A DNA stretch of 64,000 nt. Origin: Panopea generosa. Taxonomy: Eukaryota; Mollusca; Bivalvia; Adapedonta; Hiatellidae. Both the position numbers and the translations under genes were made by a program. Under the pieces are notes generated by a model. It was not told where the DNA came from. It searched no databases and worked only from the letters and a program-made list of their open reading frames with translations. The stretch covers positions 19,246,229 to 19,310,228 of the forward strand of contig CM055898.1 in assembly GCA_029582155.1 (NCBI GenBank), written 5' to 3'. Below are positions 24,952 to 35,857 of this stretch, piece by piece. Each line of letters opens with the position of its first letter. The first letter of the stretch is position 1.

Positions 24952-25249
24952 AAGTGTAAACTAAACTTAAACTATAAGTCACTCTATAATTGATATTATA
25001 CCTTTATGGATTCTTTACAGCAAAAAGTGAATATTGTTTCTTGTTTCCCCTACTATAGTTTTCCTTTCCCACTAAATAATGATGAAGTTTGGTCACACAT
25101 CGTGAATGAATGAAATTGAAGAAGTGATAACAGGAATCACCGCCTCGTCCTTCAAAATAATTATTCAAGCGTTCATTAAGTTGTAGACACAGATGTGTGT
25201 ATTCTGGTAACATTCACTTGTGGATTACAATTCACTATCATATATAGGT

Positions 25250-25800
25250 TTCTAATTGGTATAAATGCTTTGTATACGGAAAGATATAAAATCACGTAAA
25301 GCATACATTAGAGAGAAGTGGATTTTGGTATTTTAAACCAAACATTTAGTCAAATGAATCAACCGTTTAATAGTTGCCATGTAAGCAATGTATAAATGCT
25401 ACCAAAATTGCATTATTTCCAATATGTTATTTTAACAGTAACAAACAAAATTTTGTCGATTGTTAATATTTCAATTTGTGTGGTAAGAATTGTGAAATTT
25501 ATTCTGACCTGTTAGAAATTGACGATTGGATAGATGTTTTGTCAAACAGGCTCATCAGTAAAATGAGATTACTTTTTCAAATATTTTTTTCTGGAGAGTG
25601 AATGTCAAATGTCATGATTCCCAAAATAATAAAAATAACAAAAGGCAGTCTGAGGTTTCAGTCTCAATAATATGACAAGTGTGGAGTAATAAATCTCCGT
25701 TTGCCGTGCAATAATAGAGGAATAATTTGACGACGTTTTACAAAATATTCTCATGAAAGCACATGCAAATCAATGTGTAAAAAACAACTATTTCATGAAT
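25250..25800 (+). repeat. Array block EF, copy 4
   Basis: This is a second EF copy within the same unit, only about 2.4 kb after copy 3, so the array is not a simple head-to-tail repeat. TTTAATAGTTGCCATGTAAG, GTTAGAAATTGACGATTGG, GTGAATGTCAAATGTCATGA and GAGTAATAAATCTCCGTTTG match copy 2 closely. Confidence 0.75.
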
Positions 25801-26439
25801 AACATTGGATAAGGATATTCTGTGTAAATTGTCAAACTAAAAAAACAGCACTAAGCACTAGTGTTATCTCTCCCCATATAACGCCAATGTATGACCGCGT
25901 GTCAACGCTACACATTTGCATTTACAATTGAATAGATAGCTGTGTTTAACAATAAAGCAGGATGCAAAGGAATCAAACGGTTTAGTAAATAAACTCGTAC
26001 TCCATCATGCTCAAGATTTAACACTCTGTTTTCTGGCAGAAACATTTAAGTAAAACTATATGATTAAAAACGTATACTGTAATATGACATCTTCGAACAA
26101 TTTGCGAGCTTTCATACATTTTTTATACCCTAAATCAGTATTTAACTCAAAATATTCCACAGACTCGCTGAATAGTAGCCCTACTAAACGGCTACTGTTG
26201 GCGTTTTTACAGTGAAGTAATACATAGAAAGTTGGTGATTTTACCGACCGTCACGGTATATGATATATATATATATGAAGAGATAAAGCATACAATACAT
26301 AAATAAATTTCGCCGCAAAGACTTCGCTTCGCTCAATGTTTTTCTCTTACAGTAGAACCGGAATATAACATGTCTTGTGTTAAAAATGGCATTAAACCAC
26401 ATTAAAAAATCAATTTTCTATCACAGAGCGCTTTATCCT
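25801..26439. other. Array interior, no gene seen
   Basis: AT-rich sequence with a short TATATA run near 26262. Some words match the 18.56-18.6 kb stretch of unit 2. No gene is supported. Confidence 0.35.
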
Positions 26440-28040
26440 ATATAACAATCAGGACAATCAAAGTACATTTTCTTTAACTATTTGTTTGCTGAAATTCAAG
26501 TTAAATAGTCAAGCTGATATATGTTACAATATGCTCAGAATAAAAACGTTGGAAACGTTATGAGGCCAGTGAATACTGTTTCAAATCGTATAAAGTGTAA
26601 TGATGGGGGTGCTGGGTAACAGCTTAATACTATTTATTCCAACGTCTCTGATGCTAATCGACTTTATAGATATAAATCACCTCAAATTGATATCGCCGAT
26701 TGATTTAGCGGACACGTAATTGCCGTCGATCGTACTTGACAATAAAGCTTTGATGACATGCTGTTTTCTATTTCGTATAAGCGGAATTCATGACAGTAGT
26801 GAAATGCTTATTTTTTCAAAGGAGACACGATAAAAATAAATAATTTTATCTATCACTATCAAAAAAAAAAAAAAAAAAAAAAAAAAAACAATAACAAAGA
26901 AAAAAAAATATAGAAAATATTATTAAAATATCATGATTACGGATGACTAATGTCATCAACTTGCCAAGAACTGTAAAATTGTAAATTAATTTCTTTAGCT
27001 GATGAGATGTGTTATCAATTTAATAAACTACCCCAAGTAATTTTCAATCAATAGAATAGGTCTTGTTGATAAAGAAAAAAAGAGTAAAACATCCTTACGA
27101 ATGGCTTATATTACTTGTCAGAATTGTAAATTAGTTTTTTTATCTGAAAATGATGTTTTGCCAATTTTATATATACTAATATTCAATCAATTTAATATAT
27201 CGTGTCCTATTTTCTGTAGTGCGTAAACGATAAAGTTCTTCTTTATAACAAATGGTTTCAAGTTCCCACGTCAGACCTATATAAACCCATTAAATGCATG
27301 TCAAAATTGCTTTGACAAAAATTCAACCAGCATTCACCAGTCCATACCGGCACATTATTGTCCGTTGCCATGGAGATGCTGCTTCCGCTGTAGGAAACTA
27401 AATTGTTTTAATGAATTTCTAACAATCAGCTTTCACGTGACTTGATAATAATCAGAATACAGCTGTTCTAATACAAATAAAGCATTTACAAATATCATGT
27501 TTCAATAAATCGTCCCTTGTCAGTTGTAATGATGTATGTTGTGATACATAACGAACGTCCACTCCCGAGATTCATTATGCCTCTTTTTAAAGTACTGGTG
27601 ACAGAACAAATGACCTCGTGTTATATAACTGATGTAACAAAATCCACGGTATACGAATAAACTAATTTTTTATTGGCAACTTTTAAACTGTCAAAAGCTC
27701 GGACATATGCACCATTATCGGTGACCCGGTAAAATAAAAGCGTGTATCAATTATCCATTATAGCTTTTAATATCGTTGCAATACGTTAGATTGATAAATT
27801 CTATGGACTGAGTCAATTACATTAAGGAATTGTTGTAGGTAAGGCATACACACAAGGCCGATAACTCTGCACCGATAAAGATAAAAACGATGCATCGATA
27901 CTTTATTTTTTAACATTGCATCGATGTCTTAATAAAACTTGCCGGTGGATCAAATCAAATATTCGTATTATTGTAGAGTATTGTTTCTGATTGAGCAGTA
28001 CCGAGATGCATTTCACCGATAAGACTTATAACTCATTTCT
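26440..28040 (+). repeat. Array block AC, copy 3
   Basis: It is continuous with copy 2 in order and spacing: AAATCACCTCAAATTGATAT (26676), GATTTAGCGGACACGTAATT, CATACCGGCACATTATT (27344), a CTTTCACGTGACTTGATAA stretch and TTGCATCGATGTCTTAATAA. A poly(A) tract of about 28 bases sits at 26861-26888. Confidence 0.8.
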
Positions 28041-28041
28041 G

Positions 28042-28195
28042 AGGGGCGGTAGAATAATGGATAGAGTGTTGACCGCACACGCCAGAGGTTGCGGGTTGGA
28101 TCCCCAACTTGTCCCAATGCCTGTCATCAAACAACACCAGTTCTACCCAGGAAGCGCATATACGCTCTGAGCTTTCATCGCAATTGAACTAACTT
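28042..28195 (+). mobile_element. tRNA-derived SINE family A, 3' truncated
   Basis: GGGGCGGTAGAATAATGGAT, then the B-box-like GCGGGTTGGATCCCC, then CAGTTCTACCCAGGAAGC and GCTCTGAGCTTTCATCGC. It ends near CAATTGAACTAA without the AATAAATTAGTA terminus of the other copies. It sits between AC copy 3 and EF copy 5 and is absent at the equivalent point in unit 2, so it post-dates the array duplication. Confidence 0.85.
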
Positions 28196-28299
28196 CTGTT
28201 TGAAATGTTTCGTCTTTAAAAAAAAATCTCTATTACTATTTATTTCAATGTTTAGGCCTATGATAGACCGAAAACATGTCAAACTGGATGTCTGATTAT

Positions 28300-29010
28300 T
28301 CTTCCATGTCTCTCAATTTCATCATATTTCTAATAACATCCAACACAAATATGTAGATATAATGCCGTCATATGCGGTGTTACATATATCATCAACGCAG
28401 TACGGACGGTAAAATATCTAATCTGATATCGGAGGCATTGCTTTCAATGTTTTAAACAAATATAGTCTAGTGATGAATGGTTTTCACTCGTTGACGTGAA
28501 GATGAAATATGCTACCACTGATTAAATTACTCCGAATAAGTTATTTAGAAAGATAAAATGATTGATTGTGAATAGCTCCTAAAGGGTTGTAAGACTCATT
28601 GAAACATTTCAAATTATGATTATTCATTACGGTCTGTTAGAAATTAACGATGGGATAGAATGTCTTATTGAAAAAGTTTTCAGTAAAATATGAAAAATGT
28701 TCATAGTTACCCCCAGGCGAATGAATGACTTTCAAGTGTCAAGATTCAATAATAGCATAAATAGAAGGCAATCGGAACATTCCGTCCAAAAATCTTGATA
28801 CATAACAGCAAGGTTATTTAGCCAAAGATTTTAATTGTGAAAGGAGCATCAGTTAGAACCGAGTTATGGATGAATTGTACAGTAATGAAACGTAAAATGT
28901 ATATAATACGTTCTCAGCAATAACAAATATTTGTAAAGTTTGTTTGAAATTTCTACGCAATGGTAGAAGTCGGTGACGTCTTATAACTAAAAAAACGTAA
29001 TCACGAAGAT
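28300..29010 (+). repeat. Array block EF, copy 5
   Basis: Landmarks in order: CATATTTCTAATAACATCCA (28324), ATCATCAACGCAGTACGG (28389), GCTACCACTGATTAAATTAC (28511), GTTAGAAATTAACGATGGG (28633), GAAAGGAGCATCAGTTAGAA (28838). No continuous frame. Confidence 0.75.
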
Positions 29011-29539
29011 TTTTTGAAAGGTTGATTGTTTTTATTATTATATAGATATGTATATTTAAACTGGCTGACCCTTGCTATATTTATTTGAAGCAGTATTTTA
29101 ACAAGGTAAATCATTTTAACAGTCAGTGTCAATGACTACAAAATTAATTGTCAAAGTCTCTATTTTAGCAAAATTAAAGTAAAAATGTGTTATTTGGATA
29201 TTTTTCATCCATTTTTATTCGGTTTTGTTAAACTGCTTCTACTGCAAATTACAAATTTAAAAGTTCTTAAAAATATCTGAGATTTACACTTAAATATTTG
29301 ACGAGTTTCGTGTTCTCCCGCGGCGACGTACGCGCATTTACAGTTTGTTTTCTTTCTATTCAGTTAGTTCTGATGCCAATACAGTATATCAAAGGAGCAT
29401 GTGGTTAGACTTAATATTCGAAATAGGTTTTGTATTACTATGTATATCTAATTTTCTTAACAACGCTGAATCACGATGTCCAGCTTAAATGATTACTCAA
29501 TTCGTTTGCTAACAGCTTGCATGTCCGGCAACTTTATTT
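29011..29539. other. Array interior, no gene seen
   Basis: AT-rich stretch with a short GC patch (TCCCGCGGCGACGTACGCGC) at about 29315-29336. No gene, tRNA or motif recognised. Confidence 0.3.
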
Positions 29540-29905
29540 ACATAGGATAAGTTAAACTTACCCGGCTTACTTATTGACATTGCGTGCACATATCTCCTGC
29601 CAAATACACATAACGAGCTATAAATCAGTTCTATCAAACTTGCCTTTATGCGGTTGCGTGATACAATATATAAAGAGATTACCAAACGTCGCCCATTCAT
29701 TTTCCTTTCAACGTTTTTTGTATGAAGTTGTAATTATATTCTACGCCCGTGTCCTGGTACCATATGTTGGGCATTATACTTTGTTTTTATTGGCATGTTG
29801 GATTGTATGATAATGTCTCATGAGTGCACCATTATTTCGTTGAAATAGCGAAACGAATTAAAGAATGCGGACAGCAGAATCAATATTTCTATTCTACCAC
29901 AGCCA
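29540..29905 (+). repeat. Array block GH, copy 4, G half
   Basis: Close match to 23690-24060: TTACCCGGCTTACTTATTGA (29558), TGCCAAATACACATAACGA, CTTGCCTTTATGCGGTTGCG, GTACCATATGTTGGGCATT and GACAGCAGAATCAATA. The match breaks after about 29903, where the palindrome-flanked insertion begins. Confidence 0.8.
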
Positions 29906-31690
29906 ATTTGCGGTGCACTCTGCCATCCCTTAGTGTAACAAAACCATTTTTTGTTACACTAGGGGTCATAACCGCAACCCTTATTGTAAAAACATATTTT
30001 GTTACACTTGGGTTGGGGGCAATATGAAAAATAGAAATCATCTACTTATCATATCTCTGCATATTATGACAAATTACACATTTAATACAATGCATTTGTT
30101 TACTACTGTTACGTGTTGTTTATGCTACCGCCTTGAAATGGGTAGATGGGTTGGTGTATTGCTACCCATGTCTGCTAGTCTGTTTTTCCATACGTCACGA
30201 TTTTCAGGTCAAGGTTAATGTCACCGTTACTAAAAATAGAGCATCGGTATCACTGCTCTGTCGTCATTATTTTCCATCCAATTTTGATATAACTTTGTGC
30301 AGGTGTTCGGAACCAAGATACAAGGTCACCCCAAGATGTTCTACATATATTCCAACTCGATGGATAGGATGAAGTGGGCCACGTTTCTAAACAATATACA
30401 CATGGACAACACAAGAGCACGATCATCCATGTACTGGAACTGAACACAAGTACCATACCCGAGTCCTCATTCAGAGTTATTGAAACGTGACCGTGTGCCG
30501 CTCATCAAAATCCCAGGGTCTACTGTCGATACATTCAAAGAGCATAAAAACAAAATAATATTTCCGGAAGCATAATTATGTTAGACGGAGAGGTCATGTG
30601 GGTATATCCAGAATCTAGAACTATCCGGTTACCCTAACGGATAATACTTGTACTTTAGTCACGTGACAGAGAAACGTTCTTTGACATTTGATGATTCTTC
30701 TTTCAATTAAAAAAGTGTGTCGTGTCCCTGTAAATGCTATAAAATGTAACGTGAACTGTATAATGCCAATATATACTTGATATTGCAAGATAATGTAAGA
30801 TAATAGAGAAAGTATAGATAAATCATATGTGTTAGCATATACATTTTTGATGCTGTGTCCCAAACAGTTAGTTACATTTGATAAAAACGCGGTGTTTTGA
30901 GAATACTGAAATTCAGTACCCGGTAAACTATCCGGATGACTAAGATTCAAAAACTGAAATATATCCTATTCTTAAATTTTCTTTGTATTTCTTTCAACTT
31001 TTGTTCTATGTTTTATATTTATATATACTCAAAGTTTGAGTATTTTTTTTACAATTTATTCGCAGCTTAGGGGCTAGAAAAATACATTTGTTATTAATTT
31101 AAAACACAAGAAATTGCCTATGTAATTTATCGATTTTTGGTAAGAATAAACTGCTGTTACACATGAGCACAAAATGTGTAAAACAACGCGACAACAGTGT
31201 TTATGCATAGTTCTTATTTTGATGAAAGTGATGTTGATTTCCTGCTCCCTAAACCCCAATTTACATCACCCAATAATATGAGTATTCCTTTTCTGACAAT
31301 TAGAACTCAAGATATCGCTATTATTCTATTAGTGTAGGAACAATCTCGACCTATATATAAAATGCAGTATGAAAAGAATTCATCAACATTTGTTCTTCCC
31401 TATTTTGATATCATTTAGATAAAATGTGTGTAGATTCGATATGTCACCTGACTATCGGGGCACTACACAACATAACAGACAGACGGACGAACATGGGTAA
31501 CACTATATGCACTCATTACATAGCAGGGACAAATCAATACATGTACAAAATATACCATTAGTGACACGATTGTTAAAGTTTACGGTTGCGACCCTAAGTG
31601 TATCAAAACCTATTTTTGATACACTAAAGGTTACGGTTATGACCCCTTATGTAAGAAAAATTGATTTTGTTACATTAAGGGTTTATGTTA
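29906..31690. mobile_element. Palindrome-bracketed 1.8 kb insertion in GH copy 4
   Basis: Comparison with GH copy 3 defines an insertion of about 1.8 kb. Both ends carry tandem, individually palindromic units. Left (29929-30011): TTAGTGTAACAAAA ... TTTTGTTACACTAGG, then a second, weaker unit. Right (31557-31703): AAGTGTATCAAAA ... TTTTGATACACTAA, and TTGTTACATTAAGG with GTTACACTAA. GGTTACGGTTATGACCCCTT-type linkers lie between units. The interior holds an exon-like frame (30303-30443) and otherwise AT-rich sequence. I do not recognise the element class. Confidence 0.5.
30303..30443 (+). CDS. Exon-like fragment resembling the end of a PH domain
   Basis: A good acceptor (TTGATATAACTTTGTGCAG) is followed by 46 codons to TGA. 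They start VFGTKIQGHPKMFYIYSNSM and continue DRMKWATFLNNIHMD. The order hydrophobic strand (MFYIYS), short acidic turn, then a helix with a Trp (MKWATFLNNI) is what closes a pleckstrin-homology domain. That is a shape argument, not an established match. Codon composition is richer in GC than the surroundings. It lies inside the insertion at 29906-31690 and no partner exon was found, so it may be a captured exon fragment, a terminal exon of an unseen gene, or chance. Confidence 0.25.
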   Translation: MFGTKIQGHPKMFYIYSNSMDRMKWATFLNNIHMDNTRARSSMYWN

Positions 31691-32015
31691 CACTAATGGT
31701 TGCCACAGTGCAGGCATGTGTAGTTGAGCGATTATAAAAACCCAAAGTTTGCATTAATACATGTTTTTTGTATTACATCCTTTACATCAACTACGTTTTT
31801 ACCTATACCCCTATTTGATTAACGTCTAGTACAGAATCACAAGACAAAATGGCTTTTCTCATCTTAATCACCAGAGAGGCACATTGACAGTGATCTTCTC
31901 ACAGTCAAAGCTGCAATGTGGTGGGTTGGGAGTAGAATCAAATATATCCCTTTATACGCCTTGCGGCATGTGTTTAAATGTAAGAAAGCATACATGACAG
32001 CCATTGTTATTGAAA
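31691..32015 (+). repeat. Array block GH, copy 4, H half
   Basis: It matches 24170-24400: TTTTTGTATTACATCC, AGTACAGAATCACAAGACAA (31829), GTGATCTTCTCACAGTC and CAATGTGGTGGGTTGGGA (31914). Confidence 0.8.
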
Positions 32016-32434
32016 TTGAAACACCACATTTCAAATGAAATGAAGTATTATGTAACTGTTATTTAGAAAGTTAGAAAAAAAATCTGTGCAATTTTATAGT
32101 TTGACTTATATATAAAAACAGGGTTTGTATAATAAGTCTAATGGATATATGATATGGTCTTTTAGGCAGTTGGATGCTTTGAAAACATTCTGCAAAACAT
32201 ATTTCTACATGTTTTTAAACTGAGTGAACATCTAATCGCTATTTTGCCAAAATTTGAATTAGTTTGAATGTCAGATATTACAAAATTGTTCATTAAAGAT
32301 CAAATAGAATTCAAAATAATTAAAATAAAAATTGATTGACCCGGTCTTGAGAAAAAAATGTTTTGTTATTTTTGCTGACCATAATGTTGCTACAATAGTC
32401 TCAACGTACGCAGTGAATCACGTATATGCTATAA

Positions 32435-32505
32435 TCACAGGCCCTATGCTAATATAGATTTTGGATAGCTATATATCCAAAAGCTATAGTGAGATAGGGC
32501 CTATG
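32435..32505. repeat. Imperfect palindrome (AGGCCCTAT ... ATAGGGCCT)
   Basis: Outer arms AGGCCCTAT and ATAGGGCCT, with an inner perfect arm TTTTGGATA/GCTATA/TATCCAAAA, give a foldback of about 65 nt. It could be a MITE footprint or a structured RNA. No flanking target duplication was recognised. Confidence 0.55.
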
Positions 32506-32554
32506 GCTATAATATGTTCAGAGCAAACGATCCAGGGATAAACGAAGTTCAATG

Positions 32555-34265
32555 AATCCAATAAATACCATTTAGAATCGTAATAAGTAAGGACATGCGT
32601 GTAAAGATGTGTACGTAATTTATAATAACCTGATTGGGCTGCTAGGTTACGCATTAATATCATTTATCTTAACTTTCCCCTTATCCTCATGAGCTTTATT
32701 GATATAAATTACATAAAGTTGACGTCGCCGATTGATTTAGCAGGAACGAAATTGCCATCAGTCGTACTTGGCTATAATACTTTGATGAGATACTGTTTTC
32801 CATTTAGCGTTATTAGGGGCAATACATGACGTGAACTTGAATAAGTTGCTGATCCCAGTGAGCATGTTTTTATAGTGTTTTATATATTCTTTTATTTCCT
32901 CAGTGACACATTATATTGTTATATAGATATTGTTGTTTCGTTCCAGTATAAAATTATAGAGATATCAATAATTGTTTTGGTTGATATTTGTTTCAATAGT
33001 TGATGTAAAATATTACACTTTTTTTGGTAACCTATGGTACCGGGTAAATTGCTGAAAAAAAAATAACAATCCATCTTCCACTCAGACAAACTTTATATAT
33101 GTATTATATGTAAAGATTATGTAAACGGTGGACTAAAAATGACGGCAGTAAAAGCAACAAGGCTTAGGAGACTTCTTTTAGAAAAAAAAGCATTTAAGCT
33201 AGCATAGTTAAAAACATTTTAGATTTAACAAAAGTATCTGTCTGTGAAAGTATGTATGTAAAAGAACCAAGTTTCAAGCCAGAGCACCCCTCCCTTATCC
33301 CTTTTTCAGTTATCTCCCAGATACACTAGTGTATAACGGATGATTAAATTACAAAATTTACTTGGTTTAATTATCAGTTTAAACAGTGCATGAAAGCAAT
33401 GTGTGAAATATAGAATGAAAGTGAGTACATATACGATTTCAATAATAGAATATTATTTCTCTTTTATATGTGCACTTATTGTAAGCTTGAAGAAGGGATA
33501 TACATCCTTGACACCTCATACAGCATGAGACGGGGAGAATAAATTGGACTCCATTTTGGAGTCTGAAACTGAAGAAAAAAAAAGCAACAAAAAAAACAAT
33601 TTTTATTTATGTATCCAATATCTAAATTGTCACAGTTGTAAAATAGTTACACTAGTTAAAGGGGTGTTTTACCAAATATGTAAACTCAGATGTATTTGTT
33701 CTCTACTCACACTCTGAGTGAGATGTTTTGTAATTTGCTTATGGAAGGACGGTGCATCATTCTTCAAGTTCATCTCAAGTAACTTACAATGAGTAAAATA
33801 GGTTGCACAATTGTGCGATAAAGATGCTTATACTTGCTATTATAACAGAACAGTTTTAGCAGCATATTTCAATTCTCCATAAACCCGTTATCAGGATACA
33901 TTGAATAGTGTATTTTTTACTCTAATTCATTTTAAGTCCGCATGAGTCCATACCGGCATATAATATGTCATGCCTGTGCTGTCTGTTACCACGGATATTA
34001 ATGATACTTCCTCTACAGGTTACTATAACGATTTAATGAATTTCTTACAACCAGCGGCTGCATGGTTTGATACCAATCAGCTTACAGCTGTTCCAATACA
34101 AATAGAACATTATCAAATATCCTGTTTCAATGTTCTTACCCTCGTCAGTTGTAGTTCATCACCTTTTTAATGTATATCGATTGCCCACTCCGAGATCCAT
34201 TGTAGTGGTAACGTATTTTGATCATCTCGTGTTTTTTCAACCAATCTGAAAGAACAGAAGAAACA
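32555..34265 (+). repeat. Array block AC, copy 4 (right end of the array)
   Basis: TAGAATCGTAATAAGTAAGG (32571), TATAAATTACATAAAGTTGA, GATTTAGCAGGAACGAAATT, then after a diverged middle CATACCGGCATATAATATGT (33949), CAATACAAATAGAACATTAT (34096) and ACTCCGAGATCCATTGTAG (34185). It runs directly into the AC/TATACAC microsatellite, beyond which I see no further unit. Confidence 0.7.
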
Positions 34266-34274
34266 GAACAACAT

Positions 34275-34424
34275 AGCTCCTCTTCATATACATACATATA
34301 TACACTTCATATACACGTCATATACACACATATACACTTCATATACACTTCATATACACACACATATACACGTCATATACACACATTTACACGTCATATA
34401 CACACATATACACCTATATACACG

Positions 34425-34469
<45 letters not shown>

Positions 34470-34775
34470 ATATACACACATATACGAGTACACGTCATAT
34501 ACACATATACACACATATACACGTCATATACACACATATACATGTACACGTCACATATACACATATACACGTCATATACACGTCATATGCACACATATAC
34601 ACGTCATATACACACATATACACGTCATTTACACGTTATATACACACATATACACGTCATATACACATATACACGTCATATACACACATATACATGTCAT
34701 ATACACAAATATATACACATATACACGTCATTGCACACATATACACGTCATATACACACATATACAACGCATGCA
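34275..34775. repeat. AC/TATACAC microsatellite
   Basis: Units of about 21 bp (CATATACACACATATACACGT) with a pure (AC)n core at about 34427-34467. It generates a 187-codon Thr/His/Ile/Tyr frame that is not a gene. Confidence 0.95.
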
Positions 34776-34789
34776 ATGTGATGTTTACA

Positions 34790-35850
34790 ACCTACATGGG
34801 TTTAAATTCATATATTGAGAGAAAATATTGTATTTAACAAATTGTAACATATTGTAAAGGCTAAAAGTAATGATGTATATTATGCTGGTTATAGCGAAAA
34901 CATAACATAATAAATGATTAAAGGTGGACCAAATCAACAGTTAAAACTAAGGAGAACAAACATTTGTTGTAATCTTTTTTGTCGTTGCTATGATTTGTTG
35001 ATCTTGTGTCGTATTCAGAGGGAAGGTACATTTTATTTATTTTATTTATAACAGTGTTTTGGAAAAGTAACTACATGTCTCATTATGAAATTAGATACGC
35101 TTATCAAACCTTAAACGTTCTATATGCATCAGTTTATTCCAAATGAATTTCCGCTAATCTCCGCCAAATTAGTGTTGACCGACATTGCAACTCCTATACT
35201 TTGGTGTCGATGGTGTTTTCTGGATCTTGATTTGATTGTTCATGTTGTTGATGGTTTCTGTAATGTTTCTAAAGACTTCGAGTTTGTATAATTACATACA
35301 CCAAAAAAATAACCATTTTGTGATAAACCTGTACTTAGACGTTTTTATATCGTAATTGAACACGCAGTTACTTCGAAAAACGCTGTTTGCCGTCTATCTG
35401 ATTGCCTGATGTCTATTATACTCTGTTAAGCATGGCATTGTCTGTCTGTCCCTCAGAGCATAGCAGTCTGCATTCATTCTCCACTAATAGAAGCCAATTG
35501 CAATTTTTTATGTCCCTGGAGTTTCTAGAGAAAGTTTTTTAACATTGCGTGGTATTTTCAGTGTTATTTCATGCATTATGATGAGTCTGCACAAACTGAA
35601 ATAACCCAGCCAGTGTAACGTGTACATGTTTCTCAAAATTCACTTTGTACTGTTGAACATTTGGCCAGTTTACTGTGTCCATAGGTGAAGTGTCCATTTA
35701 CCATGTCTCATAGTTACAAGCACAACTTCTATTTGATCACATTTATTGTTTATTTATATTAACGGAGTGTCCAGTCATACAAATAAAGACTTTTGAAATA
35801 CATTTCTTCCAATTTCTTTTCATAATACTGGAAATTCAGATGTCCCTGAG
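34790..35850. other. Intergenic, no gene seen
   Basis: Unique-looking AT-rich DNA. A TTTTATTTATTTTATTTA run sits near 35030. No gene, splice pair or repeat recognised. Confidence 0.3.
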
Positions 35851-35857
35851 TTACTGA

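Noticed and set aside
34218-34781. 187-codon Thr/His/Tyr-rich frame
   Set aside because: It is a translation of the AC/TATACAC microsatellite.
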